Shown: positions 22,260-36,100, counted from the stretch's first letter. The stretch is 64,000 nt of DNA from Branchiostoma lanceolatum (GCF_035083965.1 NC_089726.1:19721501-19785500), one strand, 5' to 3'. Made by a program: numbers and translations. Notes: generated by a model not told the origin, from the sequence alone.

Positions 22260-25200
22260 TCATTCGAGATCTTGCAGATTGATGGTACTCTCGGTGAACT
22301 GGTTGACTCCGCTTGCGGAGCTCACCGCGGGCTCGAGGTGGAACGGTTCGGTCGCGTCTACGTCCATGGTTTCGTCGAGATCGCTGTCCGTGTGGGAGGG
22401 GGGTTCCTGGAGGATGTTTACGGGGAGGTCCGGGGGGATGGGGGTCTGTGAGCTGTGGGGGGGTAGCTGGAGGTTGTCAGGGTTGAAGGTCATGTCGGCG
22501 TCTCCAGGGGGGTCGTCCTTGGGGGGGGAAGAGAAGTAAAGGTTACTGTAATTCACTTTATCTTCACGGTAGCAAAAAAATTCACTGTGTAAGGAAACTT
22601 TAACTTCACGGTGGCAGCAAGTGATTTACAGAACAGAAATAATAACAACAGGTTTTTTCACGATGATGATAAGTTCACGGCACAGAGGTGACCCTGAAAA
22701 CCGTGAACATAAAAAGTTACCGTGAAAGAAACAAGAATTACAGTATAATGTAGGTCTTAAAATGTTCGTGGTGGTTTTATTTCGCGACCCCAAAATTACA
22801 ACAGTGCGAACATGCATTTCCATTGCATGCATACTGTACTACAGGTTTGTCAAAACACCAAGAAAGCTTTCTTTCTCCTAATTAAATCCCGGCGAAAATA
22901 ACTGAATTTACAGTAATGTACAGAACTAGAAAGTAATGGGTCACTCTTTCTGATGAATGAAGGTTAGAATATCAACGAAAAGCTTAGTAAGCTATTCCTG
23001 AATCAGAATCCTTAGTCAATATAAAAACTGAAGACTCTTTAAAAAAAATCTGTTTCTCAGTTTTAAAAGTTTACAACAAAAATGCCCTTGGAGTTCCAAA
23101 CAAAGCTGCTAGGAGACCCAAACTTATACCACTTAACCAAACCTATACCTCTTCTTTTTGGCCCCTATTCCTAAATCAGAATCCTAGTCAAAATAAAAAC
23201 TGAAGCCTCTTTAAAAAAATCCATTTCTCCGTTTTCAAAGTTTTCAACAAAAATGCCCTTGTAGTTCCAACTGCCACCCAATTAACACCATAGAATGTCC
23301 AGAACAGAAGGTACAGAGACTAGAACTTCTGCTGCACTACCAAGAAAATCCACTAGGACGCAACAACGCACTCAATACCTGTAAGAGTTGTGTCTGTACA
23401 TAGTGTGAGCCAGTGTTGGGATCCCTCAGCGTGATGGCGCTAGAGGTCATGATGAGGTCACCGGCGCTGAACGACCGCGAGGACGTGATGACGACGTCTC
23501 CCGGGCTGAACGGCGCGATGTCGGAATTCGACGGAGACAGACTGTGGTCTCTTCCATCCCCATCCTTGTCGATGTCTGTGATGACATTTACAAAGCACAA
23601 TGTTATAACTGGGAAATCTAATCATGCGTTTCTGATTACGGTCCAGGAAAAATTAAGGTAGGCAGGTAGAGATTTCTTTTTTACGTTTTAAATAAATTTT
23701 GGCTGAAGCAGGGCTATCTCCAGGACACGTCCCTCCGTCCTTGGACGGAAATTTGCTCCCTGGGACGGAAAAAGAATGTCACCCCATCCGTCCAAAAAAT
23801 CTTAACTTCATGACATGAAACATGCTTACAACCAAACTGCCTGTACCTGTGAAACTGTCCATGCTCAGTGGGTGTGATGTCACTGGTGTGATGTCATTGG
23901 TTGAACCGATAATTGCCATTCTCCTATTGGTTAAACGGCTAATTGTGATTGACAGTCAGGATTGCCCTATCACTTATAACCAAACAGTTTCTGTCTGTAC
24001 CTGTGAAACTGTCCATGCTCAGTGGGTGTAATGTCACTGGTGTGATGTCATTGATTGAACCACTAAATGCCATTCTCCTATTGGTTGAAACGGTAATCAT
24101 GATTGACAGTCAGGATCAACCAAACAACAACTTGTACCTGTGAAACTGTCCATGCTGAGTGACCGGTTCAGCGTAATGGCCGCCTGCCGGTTTCTCTTGG
24201 AGCGGAACCGGAAGTCGGTCCTGGCCGAACCGGAGCGGTTCTCCTGGAAGATTGACGTCGCGTCCAGATCGCTGGTGGGCGTGATGGGGATAGGCTCCTG
24301 CTCCTAGAAAATGCAAACGAGGAAAAGCGTATTTCATTAAAGAATCTGTGAATAAGGTAAGTAGGGCTTGGCTTACAATGTTTTATAAAGGAAGGCAGTT
24401 ACTGTAAAATCTTGAAATGTTTGCGGTTTCATTTTCGGGGTGACTTCTTCACCGCCGAATCACGACACCGCGAATATGCCTTCCTGCCGTACTACTACAC
24501 TGTACTACAGAATTGTATCAAGTTTAAGTGAAATTAAATCTGCAAGAAAATTTAAAAAAAGGAAAGTGATCTCAATCCAGTTAAGCTCAAGAGCTAATCT
24601 TGCACTGGTCGTGACAGGAAGACAGACGCTATGTACATTATTTACAGGTTCATTGTACCGGGGAAATTCCCCAAGCTTTTTTTAGACAATCACAATGAAC
24701 AGTGGACCACGGCTTGACGTCCCGCCCTAAGGACTGTGACCCTTTCCAGTAGCGTGCATGCCGGGTGAGCGACACAGCCGGGATCGAACTTGCAGCTTCT
24801 AGTTCCAGAGGCAAGATCACTAACCACTGGACTACGCACGCTACCAAAAATGGAGTTACAGTATATTGTTTCAACGAACAGAAACTCGACTTGTCTCGTA
24901 CCTGCGTGGCGGTCGCGCCCGTGAAGGTGTGCGGCGGGCTGCTGAGACTGCTGTTGACGACGAACTGCGTGACGACGTTACCGCCCATGTGCTGCGACAT
25001 GATCTCCGTCGGGAAGCTGGGCGTGATGTGGTCCTCCACGCTACTGGTCACCATCAGGTCCGACACTCTCTGCTCCTGGCCCTCAACAAAACTGATGTCT
25101 GGCGCTTTAGCCGCTCCTAGAGGAGGAAGAGGCATGAAAATCAGTGTTCAAAATACTGTAATTCGCTTTATCTTCACGGTAGAAAAATTTCACGGTGTAA

Positions 25201-28200
25201 GGAAAACGGACATTTTCACTGAACTTTAACTTCACGGTGGTGCTAAGTGATTTACAGAACATATGTGTGAAGGAATCGTAAATATAGCAACAGGTTTTGT
25301 CACGGTGATGATAGTTCACGGTACAGAGGTGACCGTGAAAACAGTGAACATAAAGCTACAGTGAAAGAAACAAGAATTACAGTACCCGTCTGCAGTCTGC
25401 AATTTGCAGAAAGATTTTCAAGTTTGCAGAAGAAAAATTAAACAACCTGCAATTTTGCAGAAAGAAAAAATCAGGGTAAGGATTCAATGGTTCTCAATAT
25501 AGCAAACTAGCGGCGCTGTAAATAAACTGAAACCAACGCCGTGCGAACCTGACGTGTCGTTTAGGTGCGTGCGGACTGCCTTACACCGACTTCGAGGTTT
25601 GAGTTTTTTCAGGGGTTTCCGACACTCTCCGTGATAACTTCAGGGACGAATCATGTGAGAAAATTTAAAATTCGTGTATTTCTGTCTTAACCTCGACTAC
25701 TCTCAAAGACACGGCATAACTGCAGATTGAAATAAACTCAAACTTGCCTGGTTTATTTACTAGTAAGCTCTGACACAACAGTGCAAATGATCCCAGTAAG
25801 TAATCATAAAGTAGTGTAGTCTTTACACCCATTCACTTGACTTATGGCGCAGTTTAGGGATGTGTACTTAAACTCATATTCAGGTTCAGGTCCGGATTCA
25901 AATCACCGAGTTTAGGTTTTCTTGGACCTTATGAGTCCTGATTTGGTTCAGCATTTAGGTATGCATTTCTATTTGAATCACAAACCTTATGATCTACTGT
26001 AAATGCATTTGAGTTCACGTGGTTTTTATTTCGCACTAACGTGAAAATGGAGTGTTCACGATGGTTCTAAGTTTGTGGCAGCGCTATAGTCATATACTGC
26101 TACAGTATCATGAGTATTGGACAAAAATGTTCGTGATAGTTTTAAGTTTGCGGTGAAACAGTCGCCGCAAAAACCGCGAACATAAAACCACTGCGAACAT
26201 TTCTGCATTTACAGTATTGCATGTTACGACACCTACCAGGCTGTGCAACAGATGAGAAGGAGTCAGCAGCAGTGACAGGGAACGTGTCCACAGCTGAAAC
26301 CAGAGGGAGACTGGACACTGAGGCAGAGGCTGTGACGGGGGTTTCCAGACCCAGGGTGTTCAGAGAGGCTGCAGCAGCCATCAGGTCGACCCCATGCAGA
26401 TCCTCTTGGGTAAAACCTGAGAAACGATAAATGAAATTGATTATACATTTTAAAAACTTAACTCATCTATATAAATTCATCAATCTTAGATTCAAGGTAG
26501 TGTTGTGGTTAGGGTTGTTGACATAGATAAAATCCTCCCACACCATAAGGTGTATAGGGCCGCGTGCCCATATCAGTTTCATAGCCCTGGGCCACACTGT
26601 GGTGCAATCACTGCAGCAGGGGGCTAGTCTACTGGCAGTGGAGTGTGTTTAACTTCCATACTGTTTAAGAAGTATGTACCATTTTTATTAAGTCTTTGGT
26701 ATGACTCAATGCGCCTCTTGTCCAGAGGTATCCTACCCGTGCGCGAACTCGGGCCTTAAGGTTCCAAGTAATTTGAGCCAGATGTGGTAAGTGACAGAAG
26801 CGCAGACCACTACACCTTGGGGAAACAGACTCTTCAAAGTTCTGGGTTTGAATCCCTAGCAGGCCCCAATGTCGTGACAAGTCAAAGGCACTTAACACCT
26901 ATTTCCTCACTCGACTCGGTGAAAATGAGTAGCTTGCTTTGGTTAGGGACATCTCCTCGGATGGGACATAAAGCCAGAGGTCACATGTTTAAGGGAAGGA
27001 GCACTTCGAGCATCTTAAACTAGTTAAAGAATCCACCACACTTATGAAAAAGAGCAGGGGTTAGACTAGATCAAACTCTACAATTCGGTTTTACGCAGCT
27101 TGTTCTCACAGTACAAAACTGGTGCGTTGTGCCTTCAGAAGGTTTAATGTCTCGAGTTATCGTGAGACACACAGACAGACACACACACGAACACTGACGA
27201 AAACATAACCTTCTAGGTAGAGCTGTGTACCTAAACAAATTTAGGTACAGGTACACGGGTTTAGGTACAGGTCCGGACCTGAACCTGTACCTAAACCGCT
27301 TGTTCAGAAAATGGTAGATTTTCAATAAGAACAAAAGCATGTTTGAACTGGTAACAACATAATATTTAATTGTACTGGGTATTATTTTTATGAAAACACA
27401 GATGAAAATTTGACTCCAGCCATGCAAATGTGTTTTCTGTGCTTTAGAGTGGCTTTAGAGCACTGCCACGGTAATTTCATTGTAGTTTTATCTGTCAAAG
27501 TGGCCATCCCCTGAGTCAGGTCCAGTACCCATACAGCAGGGTCAGGTATTTTGGACCTGTACCTAATTGATTGTACCCAGTACTGTATCGGTACAGTGTA
27601 CCGGTACACAGCTCTAATCATGACAATAAATCAAGGCATTCTCAAGTTATTGTGAGACACACAGACAGACACACACACACACGAACGCTGAGGAAAACAT
27701 AACCTTCAAGGCGAAGGTAAAAATCTCCGTACCTGGAAGATGAATTTTAAGGATGTGCGAGTTGAGGCTACTCTTGTTGCGATACGTCTTATCGCAGCCG
27801 TCTACCGGACAGTTGTACACGGTCGGAGGTTTCGGCTCCAGGCCCTCGTTGTGCTTTTTCGTGTGTACGTAGAGACTGCTTCGCGCCGAGAAACTCGCAT
27901 CGCAATCTGAGAAAAATGGAGAACATCAAAACATTACATATTTATGTCATTTGCATACGTTTCTTACGTGTTAGTGTCATTGACATGTTTAACCGGTTTT
28001 CCCAGTTAAGAATTACTAGCATTGTGTTCGTTTTGCCAGTTCTCTTAAGTGACGCTGAAGAAGTGTGATGGATGTCACTCGAAACGTCCGGAATAAAATC
28101 TCTGAATTCTATCCAGTTGTGGAGTTTGAATTGTCTTTATATATCGTTTACCTGGATGTCTAACCTTCATAAACGTATCAAAACATTAGTTCAAGAGGTA

Positions 28201-31200
28201 AGTACTAGGCAGGTCAGAATTCACAATCGCTAGACACGCGAAAAAGAAATCATGAAAATCTAGAAATCCTATAAAAAAAACATGGATCTAAAATAGTGAT
28301 GCATAATTTTACATTGTCAACAGTACAACATATACCTAAAAAGTAAAGATTAGTTTTCATAATCATAAAAAGCATTTTACATGACATTACAGGGACACTA
28401 ACATGGAAAAAATTCACTCAGAAAAACAGAAACAGCAATGTTTTTGTATTTTTCCAGTGCAAATTTCAGAAAGTTTCAGAAGGTTTAGAACAAAAAGGAA
28501 AATTAAAGAGAGATATTTTTTTGAAAGTCCGTTTGTTTAGGTTTTTTAAAACTTGAACCTAAAAGTTGGGTCCAGTCCAGTCCAGGTTCGGCGTTTAGGC
28601 ACACAGCACGAGCTACTATCAATTGAAATGCAAATGGAGGACACCAACATGACTGTCAGCACCTACATGCTTCAGTGACAAGGCAAGCTAGTGAAAACAG
28701 TCTACAGCAAATAACACACATTTACTAATTTAGTGCTGCGTACTTACACCCCAGATCTGATCCGGACTGGACCTAACGTTTAGGTTCAAGTCCAAAAAAC
28801 ATAAACGTCTGGAAACAAGTCTGAACAAGAAAAAAAATATCTCTCGCTTATACTCTCCTTTTTGTTTTAAACAATCTTAAACCGTCCTTAGATTGTGAAA
28901 TTTGCCCTTGAAAAATATGAAAACATTGCTGTTTTTGTGTTTATAACTGAACTTTTGTGTTAACTACTGACTGTATATAATTTTGCTTATATAGTTTTCA
29001 AATTTCATGTAAAATATATGCCAATACGCAATTTTACATGTAACAGGAAAAAAAATATTTTTAGCACACATATGCCATGACTTCAGGTCCTAAACCCGGA
29101 CCTAAACCTGAACACGGGTTTAGGTACTTAGCATTACACACATTACCTGGGAAGCTACACTTGTAGGGCCGGTCGCCGCTGTGGGTGATCATGTGACCTT
29201 TGAGATGCTCGGAGCGTGTGAAACACTTGCCACACCCTTCCTCCGGACACATGAACTTGCGGTCTCCCGTGTGTTTACTCATGTGTCTCTTCAGTTTGGA
29301 TATACAGACGAACGACCAACCGCAACCCTGCAAAAACAAAACATTGAAGATTGTGAGGAACTAAAATACAACATTTTCTGATTATATATTCAACAACAAT
29401 TATTAATCATTCAATTAAGATACACATTTGTAGAAAATATGCACCCTCCTTCTGTTATTGAACATTACACCATCAAAACATTACTGTTTAGACATAAAAA
29501 TTTTTGTCGCAAGGTAATCCAATTACAACAGCCAAAGTCGTCACAATAAACTTAGCAATCAGTTAGGAAACAAAACCGTAGTTTGCAAAAATATACTTTT
29601 ATATGAAAACAGTGATTAATCATCGTTACTACATGAAATTGCAAGATATTACAATAGTTTTTTTCAAAAGTACATTTTTTCCTGAGATGCTGTGATCAAT
29701 ACAAAATACAAATCAATGGTGTTTCATTTTCAAGTTATAAAAATGACTTTCTCAGTCAAGAAAATTTTGAAAAGGTATTTCTTTTCTGAAAAGGGAAAAC
29801 AATAACTAGTAGAATAGTTTCAAATTAAAATGCAGCAGAAAGCTCCTTTCCCCTCCAATCATGAATTAAAGGCAACCAAAGCAATATTAGGGCCCCAAAA
29901 ATGGAAATAAAAAAAATGCTGAAATCTCTATGGTAGTGACATTTACTAACACTGTTTAGCACATTTGCGTAATAACTTTACACTTTGAGCGTTTTAAAAA
30001 CCAGGCAAAAACGTGCAACACGATAATCCCCTTAGTTTTGCGAGCCAACAAGAACCCTCGCTACGATTTTCAGTGAGTTCTTGTATCACATCGACGTCGC
30101 TGTACATTGTGATAGTATTGTTTGAACTAATCATGTATAGAAATTACTAAATAAATTGACTTTCGAAATCCAATTTTCTGGCCCTGATATTGCTTGGGTT
30201 TCCTTTAAATGTAGTTGAAAACAACATCTTATGAGACAGATGACATTTGTACAACTCTTACCAGTGATTTTACATCTTTTTACGTTTCCTTTTTAAGTCC
30301 CTGGGTAAATAAAAGAAATGACAGCGTTTACATGTACCTCTACACCACACACAAACGGTCGCTCTCCAGTGTGGCTCCGCATGTGTAGTTTCAGACGACA
30401 GGCCTTGTCGAACTTTTTGTGGCAGCCCTCGAACGAGCAGGTGAACTCTGTCTCTTCCTTCTCGTGGATACGATGGTGGGATCCGAAGGAACTCGCCGTA
30501 ACGAACGTCTTACCGCAACCCGGGAAGTCACATCTGCGGGGAAGGAAGGAACGACAGAAACTATTAAGAACTGACAAAGAAACAAGCTATCTGCCACCAA
30601 AAAATCTAGACCATATCACATCCAGGTCAAAAGATACAACAACGAAAGTTCTGCTGCAGTACCAAGGTCACATACCAGGGGGCCCAAAATCAACCTTGAA
30701 TTTCGGCTTCCCAACACCCGCCCACATACCAAATATCATTGTAATCCATCAAGAGGTTCTTGGGTTATGCTGACTACAGTAGTCCGGAAACACAAACACA
30801 CACCCAAAATTATAACTCTATTTTTCATGGAGATAACAACAGTATTTGACAAGTCTTTATACTGTCACACTGTCTATCTAAAGTGGAAGAAGACAAAACA
30901 CATTATATTTCCAATTGATTAAAGAACCAAACTGTTTAAAGTCACCACAACCTAACCCAGATTTCCGACATTCACAAACAGAAAGCCAATTTCCTCTTAA
31001 AATTACAGAAGCCACAAATTATAGAAAAAGTGGGGCTTTCTTTCTTCCTCTGCTTCCAAAAAGGAAAAAAAACAGGGGGGCCCAAAATCAACCTTGACTT
31101 TCGGCTTCATAACACCCGCCCACATACCAAATATCATCGTAATCCATCAAGAGGTTCTTGAGTTATGCTGACTACAGTAGTGTGGAAACACACACACACA

Positions 31201-33132
31201 CACACTTAGTCCTGACCTGAACCTGAACCCAGGACTTGAATCCGGACCTGAACCGCAGAACCTGAATTTAGGTATGCAGCACTAATACTGAGTGAGGCTT
31301 TACCTGAATGGTCTATCAGGAGGGATATGTTTCCTCATGTGCATCTGCAACTTGTACTTGGACTTGAAGGTCTGTCCGCAGTTCTCGTACGTACACACCT
31401 CCACATTCTGGTTGTAATGTCCCTTCATGTGGTGCTTCAAGTTGTATATGGTCGTAAATCGCTTTCCGCAACCGCCAAGCTCGCACTTGTACAGCTTGCT
31501 CCCGTCGTGCGACTGTTCGTGTCGTTTCAACTTGTACGCGGTCGTGAAGGCCCACAGGCAGCCATCGTACGAACACTTGTACGGACGTTCGCCCGTGTGC
31601 GAAAGCATGTGAAGTTTAAACTTGGCCTTTTTGCTGCAAATTTTTCCGCACCCCTGTTCGGGACAGATATAAACTTGCGTTGGCGATTCTTCCTTGCTCG
31701 CATCTAAACTAGTACCTCCTATGTAAGAGTTGTCGATAATGTAGGTGTCTTTAGTGGTTTTGTTTTTACCGTTATCGGAACTGTCGTCCGTTTCGGTACT
31801 GTTTGATAAATCTAGCGGCGCGGAAGTGTTTCCCGAAGTCACCGACAATCCGGACGGACCGGCGTTTAATATAATGGAGGACGTCCCGCTGTTTTGGAGA
31901 ATTATTGACGTTGGCTGCACTGAGACATTAACGCCCCCTAGCGAAATCCCTGAGTTTGACGACCCGGCGAGAAGAGCACCGCCGACGTCGGTGGTGGGAA
32001 GAATGAGGTTTCCCTCGCTGTCGACTTTTAGGATGTGGTTCACTTGGTTCGACGAAACGACGCTGGTGAAAACTACATCCGAGTTGGGCACGCCGGATGT
32101 CACCGCGACATGTCCCGCGCCTTGTAGTACACCGTCTGGCCGTGCAGTCACAAGCACTCTATTGTCTGTTGGATTAAAGTTTATCAAACCTTCGTTTTGG
32201 ACGGCGTCAGCATGGTCTCTTTCTTCGGACTCCTTCGGGCCGACGGACTCTTCAAATTCGAGACCGTGTTCCGGCATTCGCTCCAGCTCTTGCGGAGTCA
32301 TGAGCGTCGTGCTGTTGACGTTGCTGCTCGCTTGGAAGTCAAGTTCGTGTATCTGAATACCGGCTTGTTTCGTGCTTTCCTCCAGAAGTTCTTTTTCCTC
32401 GGCGCTGAGTTGCGAACCCCGCTCAAGCTCCTCGAGACACGCTCTATCCTGCGAGCTGAGTTGGTTTGCGCCGCCTTCTTGGTTTGAGTTCTTTTCAGCA
32501 ACTTGACTCCTTTCTTCACATCGTGAACCTTGACCTACATCTGTTCTCTCAGGGTGGGAGGGGGGCTGGGGAGTGTTTGGTAAGGCTAGAGCCACGTTCT
32601 GACCACCGTCGTACCCTGTAACGACCTGGTGCCGCCCTCCCTCCCAGTTTTCACCGCCCCCCTCCCCCTTGTCCACCTCTCGTAACATACCCAGCGGGAT
32701 GATAACGAAAACCTGGCCGGAGGAATCCTCCCCGCCATTTCCGCTGTTAGCGCCGCCATCTTGCCTTCCTGTCACAATCCCTTCTTCCTTCCCTTCTGCA
32801 ACATGGAGGATGACAGAATTATTCCCTTCTGTCGCTGAGATTTCGGAAACGATCCCTGCTTGGGTGTAGGTCAGCGTTTGGGCCGATTGGCGAGGGTCAG
32901 TCTCCGAGTTCCCGGCCGCCACATAAACATATTGCGTACGCCCGCCATCTTGACTCTCAGAGCCAGCGGGAATGTCCAGCGAAGCTCCTGTCCTTTTTTG
33001 AGTCGGTTCCGAGGGAAGGTTTCCTTCCCGCCCGGTGTTTTGTTCCGTGGAGGCTTGGAGCCCGTGGAGGCCGCCATGTTGCCCGGTGGAGGGCTGGAGT
33101 GTTGTCGGGTGCCCCTGCCATTCCATGTCCAC
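22260..33132 (-). CDS. ZXDC: ZXD-family C2H2 zinc-finger transcription regulator (ZXDC-like), complete
   Basis: Nine coding exons, 5' to 3': 31304-33132, 30338-30533, 29147-29327, 27733-27906, 26237-26416, 24902-25116, 24138-24303, 23379-23575, 22260-22517. All GT-AG, 3396 nt, 1131 residues. A long acidic, Ser/Thr/Gly-rich N terminus (about 487 residues) is followed by ten consecutive C2H2 fingers at about 488-793, the number found in human ZXDA/B/C. Diagnostic motifs are [46 protein letters not shown] and [14 protein letters not shown]. The C-terminal ~338 residues are Ser/Thr/acidic, as in the ZXDC activation region. Mammalian ZXDC works in the nucleus with ZXDA and CIITA to activate MHC class II genes; that role cannot apply here unchanged, so the ancestral target is unknown. 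It is longer than human ZXDC (858 aa), mostly in the N-terminal region. Exon 7's donor is tandemly duplicated. Confidence 0.93.
22544..22745. repeat. Family B palindromic MITE, copy 1
   Basis: Ends TACTGTAATTCACTTTATC and AAGAATTACAGTA. The interior carries CTTCACGGTAGCAAA and inverted TTACCGTGAAAG blocks. Other copies are at 25154-25384 and 50418-50644, with decayed ones near 57983-58193 and 58795-58857. Confidence 0.8.
23833..24160 (-). repeat. Tandem array spanning the ZXD exon 7 splice donor
   Basis: Three units. The true donor (G at 24137) follows exon tail CATGGACAGTTTCACAG; two downstream intronic copies repeat the same tail and a GTAC donor at about 24000 and 23846. Unit spacing is about 137 and 154 bp. 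The intronic part repeats GTGTGATGTCATTG and TGATTGACAGTCAGGAT. Confidence 0.85.
25154..25384. repeat. Family B palindromic MITE, copy 2
   Basis: Starts TACTGTAATTCGCTTTATC and ends AAGAATTACAGTA. It is very close in sequence to the copies at 22544 and 50418 and lies 38 bp upstream of ZXD exon 6's acceptor, within the intron. Confidence 0.8.
25995..26216. repeat. Family A palindromic MITE, copy 3
   Basis: TACTGTAAATGCATTTGAG at the left and TTTCTGCATTTACAGTA at the right, with internal GTCGCCGCAAAAACCGCG. It lies about 20 bp downstream of the ZXD exon 5 donor, in the intron. Confidence 0.8.
26790..27165 (+). repeat. tRNA-derived SINE, family S2, copy 2
   Basis: A decayed tRNA-like head (B-box GGGTTTGAATCCC) is followed by the S2 body (TTTGGTTAGGGACATCTCC, CACACTTATGAAAAAGAGCA, GGTGCGTTGTGCCTTCAGA). 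Confidence 0.65.
27219..27615. mobile_element. Family C element, copy 3
   Basis: Ends AGAGCTGTGTACCTAAAC and GGTACACAGCTCT are inverted. The left subterminal region contains the palindromic GGTACAGGTCCGGACCTGAA. It is flanked by copies of a TATTGTGAGACACACAGACAG microsatellite-like sequence at 27150 and 27650. Confidence 0.7.
29866..30285. mobile_element. Family D element, copy 1 (ZXD intron 2)
   Basis: Left end TTAAAGGCAACCAAAGCAAT, right inverted end ATTGCTTGGGTTTCCTTTAA near 30208. The following ~75 bp (GTTGAAAACAACATCTTATG, TACAACTCTTACCAGTGATT) is also shared, inverted, with the copy at 53008-53445, so the transposed or duplicated unit is longer than the TIRs suggest. A third copy lies at 57605-57949. 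Confidence 0.75.
30677..31205. repeat. Dispersed-repeat pair in ZXD intron 1
   Basis: Two direct copies, about 30677-30800 and 31075-31200, share GGGGCCCAAAATCAACCTTG, ACACCCGCCCACATACCAAA and TCAAGAGGTTCTTG, each ending in a CA-rich run. Origin unknown. Confidence 0.6.
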
Positions 33133-36100
33133 AAGCCCCGTACAACTTTAGCCCTGATCGTGCAACATTCACCCGAGGTGCACTTACACATTCCCGTCGG
33201 CTGGCGGCGCTGGGAACAACAATGTCAGACAGCAGCGTCGTCTAGCGGCAACTTGGAATATTGCAGATGTATAAGATACAAGATAACTATTGGATGTGGC
33301 AGTGTTGCCAGTAGATTAAAACCAATGTACATTCATAAAGTATGAAATGTGACGTGACAAATTTTATCACGCAAATCCCAATTTAACGTTATAGCATTTG
33401 TTACCTAGCTTGTATAAAACAGTATAACTCGGTAAGATATTAACAAATTTCAATATTATTAAACCTCAGTGGAAACAAAGAGATCTATACTGTTTTCCTT
33501 CTGTATGTTTGTCATGGTGTGTGGTCACATTCGTTCCCAGTGTGAAACACTTTAGGCGAATAGAAACAGACTCCTGGCTCCCAGAGATCGAACCTGGGCC
33601 CGCTAGTCCAAAGGCCGCATGCCATAACCACTAGGCTAAAAGGTCCAGACCAGTTAGTGGCACATGAACCCCATTGTTACACTACTCCCCCTTTTCTTTT
33701 TAACATTTGTCCTCGAATCTCCGAGTTCGCTATCCTTGTGCAGCACATTTTGCCAGGTTCACAGGGTTTGTGTGGGAACCAATGACACACTAGAGGCAAG
33801 TAGAAACAGACTCCTGGCTCCCGGGGATCGAATCCGGGCCCGCCAGTCCAAAGACCGCATGCCATAACCCCTAGGCTATTAAAGGTCCGGACCGATCAGA
33901 CTGGTCATGATCAGTTAGTGCAACTTGAACCCCACCGTTACAAGAGAAGTAAATTACCGAGATATGAAATCTTTCATTTCCTCTTCTTTTCATAGGTCTG
34001 TATAAGAGCTCTTAATCTTCTTACTAAACTATCCAGTAGGGCATCGGCTAGGAAACATAACTATAAATAAAACAGTAGCGTAACTGTGAACGCTGGCATC
34101 CCCGGGCTCAAGAGCCCAGCCAGGGTCTACATTGGCTATAACGTTACCAATTGTAAATGTGACGTAAAGGCATATATAATAAACAACAAACTTTCCCCAA
34201 AACATAAAAACAATTTACATGACATATCAATGAATAACTTAAAAAAATCACAGGACAATGGCTACTCTGCAGAGTTTAATGTACAGAGAACTGATTCAAC
34301 AAATGCTCCTTTTGTATAATACATCTTTGTCTGTTGTCCTCACGTACACCAAGGGGCATAGGTTACCACTAACAATGCACTATCATTATTACAGTCTTGT
34401 TATCAAGTCATACAATGAAATTAATGGATCGCTCCGAGAGCGTCGCCAAAAAAAGAAAAACACTCATGTTATCAAATCTATGTTCTTAGTACGTATGATT
34501 AGGTACCTACTACTACGATACGCTTCACTCAGCAATTAATTACTACATGTAGCTGCGATCGGACACAAAAAAGTCTACTTAGCAGACAAAGTTTAGCCGA
34601 CAACACAGGAATAACAGATATACATTACTTTAAAAAGTTTACAATGGTACTGTAGCAAGATTTCTGTTTGTCAATACTTTTCAAGAGTTTAAAACGACAA
34701 AGAACGAGCGTACTGTTTGTTTTTATACTGGGGATATTTTGTATTTGAACGTCATCATCACAAAACCGATTTTTTATAAAACAAATGCACAAAAAACTAC
34801 AGATAAAATGCTTTTCTTCTATTGTGCCTTTCAGAATTACAAGTATGCAGGAGGCTGAGCAAAGATTCTAGAAGATGCAATAATGTTCAGACTTCCATGT
34901 GTAGATCTAATACTGGTCTTATAGTTTTCAAATGTTTGGTTTCTTGTATACTACAAGATCATAGTTTAAGTTGGTACCTTTATTCTGTGCTGGTTGTCTT
35001 TTTCAGTCCACACTTAATGTTCACATGCAATTCCTTTCAACTGCTGAGATGAGTGTAGGTGTATTGTATGAAGTTTATTGAATCAAAGTGTAGCAAGAAC
35101 AAAAGAATTTGTAAACTGTCGAATGTTGTAAAATCTGTCAATGGAGACCCAAACATATTTAAAAGACTTTGATAAGGTCTATTCACACAAGAATGAATTG
35201 TGGTTTTTGATGGAATGCAAAATAAGAAAAGGTTGTTATTGATATAAGTTAAGTAGAGAAAAAGCCTGACAAAGAATCAAATGGAGCTTCAGCTAGCCAA
35301 TCACATAGTACAACTCTGCATACAAAAGCGCATTAGTTATCTTCAATCCTATTGGCTGATTTCAAGTAGATTTCAAGCCACTCTTGGTGTGATTTCCAGG
35401 TTCTTCACTGAATTTCAGTTGTGACATTTAAATTTGGACATGTTTTTAAGTCATAAATGTGTTTTTTTTTCACTTACAAATCTACCACCAAAAAAAGTTA
35501 ATGTTCATCATCAACACAATTTGATTTAGTTTGCTACACAAATTTTCTAATTACTCTGTTAAAAGAAACATCCTTTCTTTTAACTAAGGATGTGGCACAA
35601 GGAATTTCCCTCTCAAAATACAAACAACTATATAATGGAACACACAAAACTGACACCAATGCAATTAATCAAAACATGTACTAAGATCCAACCATAGAAT
35701 TTAGAATAATATTCTACACATTCAATGTTTTCCCCCAACACTTGGTTCTGTCTTTAGTGAAAGAATTGTCACTTAGCTGAACAGAGGTGGAAGCAAAGCC
35801 TAAGCTCTAGCAAATGACGAATATCACAAAGCTTATATCTTAAGTCGTATGCAAGATGCTTGACTTCTACAAACACAAGACAGACAAGACAAGATCATTC
35901 ATATCTGAAAAGGAATAACTCAAGCATATCACAAGGATCTTGACAATAAGACATCTCTTAGAAGATGATAGAACGTCTTCTAGTTCTGTAAGATGATAGC
36001 GATGCTTAGAAGAATCACAAATGATACGAGAATTACTACAAGCGGGTGTCTGGGTATACAAAACCTTAAGAGGATAGCAAAGTGTTGTGTCTGCATCCCT

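Noticed and set aside
24735..24850. tRNA gene on the minus strand (GATCGAACTTGCAGC region)
   Set aside because: tRNA-like head fragment only, with a decayed B-box, in a ZXD intron among repeats; too weak to list as a gene.
24765..25229. 154-codon plus-strand frame overlapping ZXD exon 6
   Set aside because: It is antisense to a confidently spliced coding exon and crosses a family B repeat.
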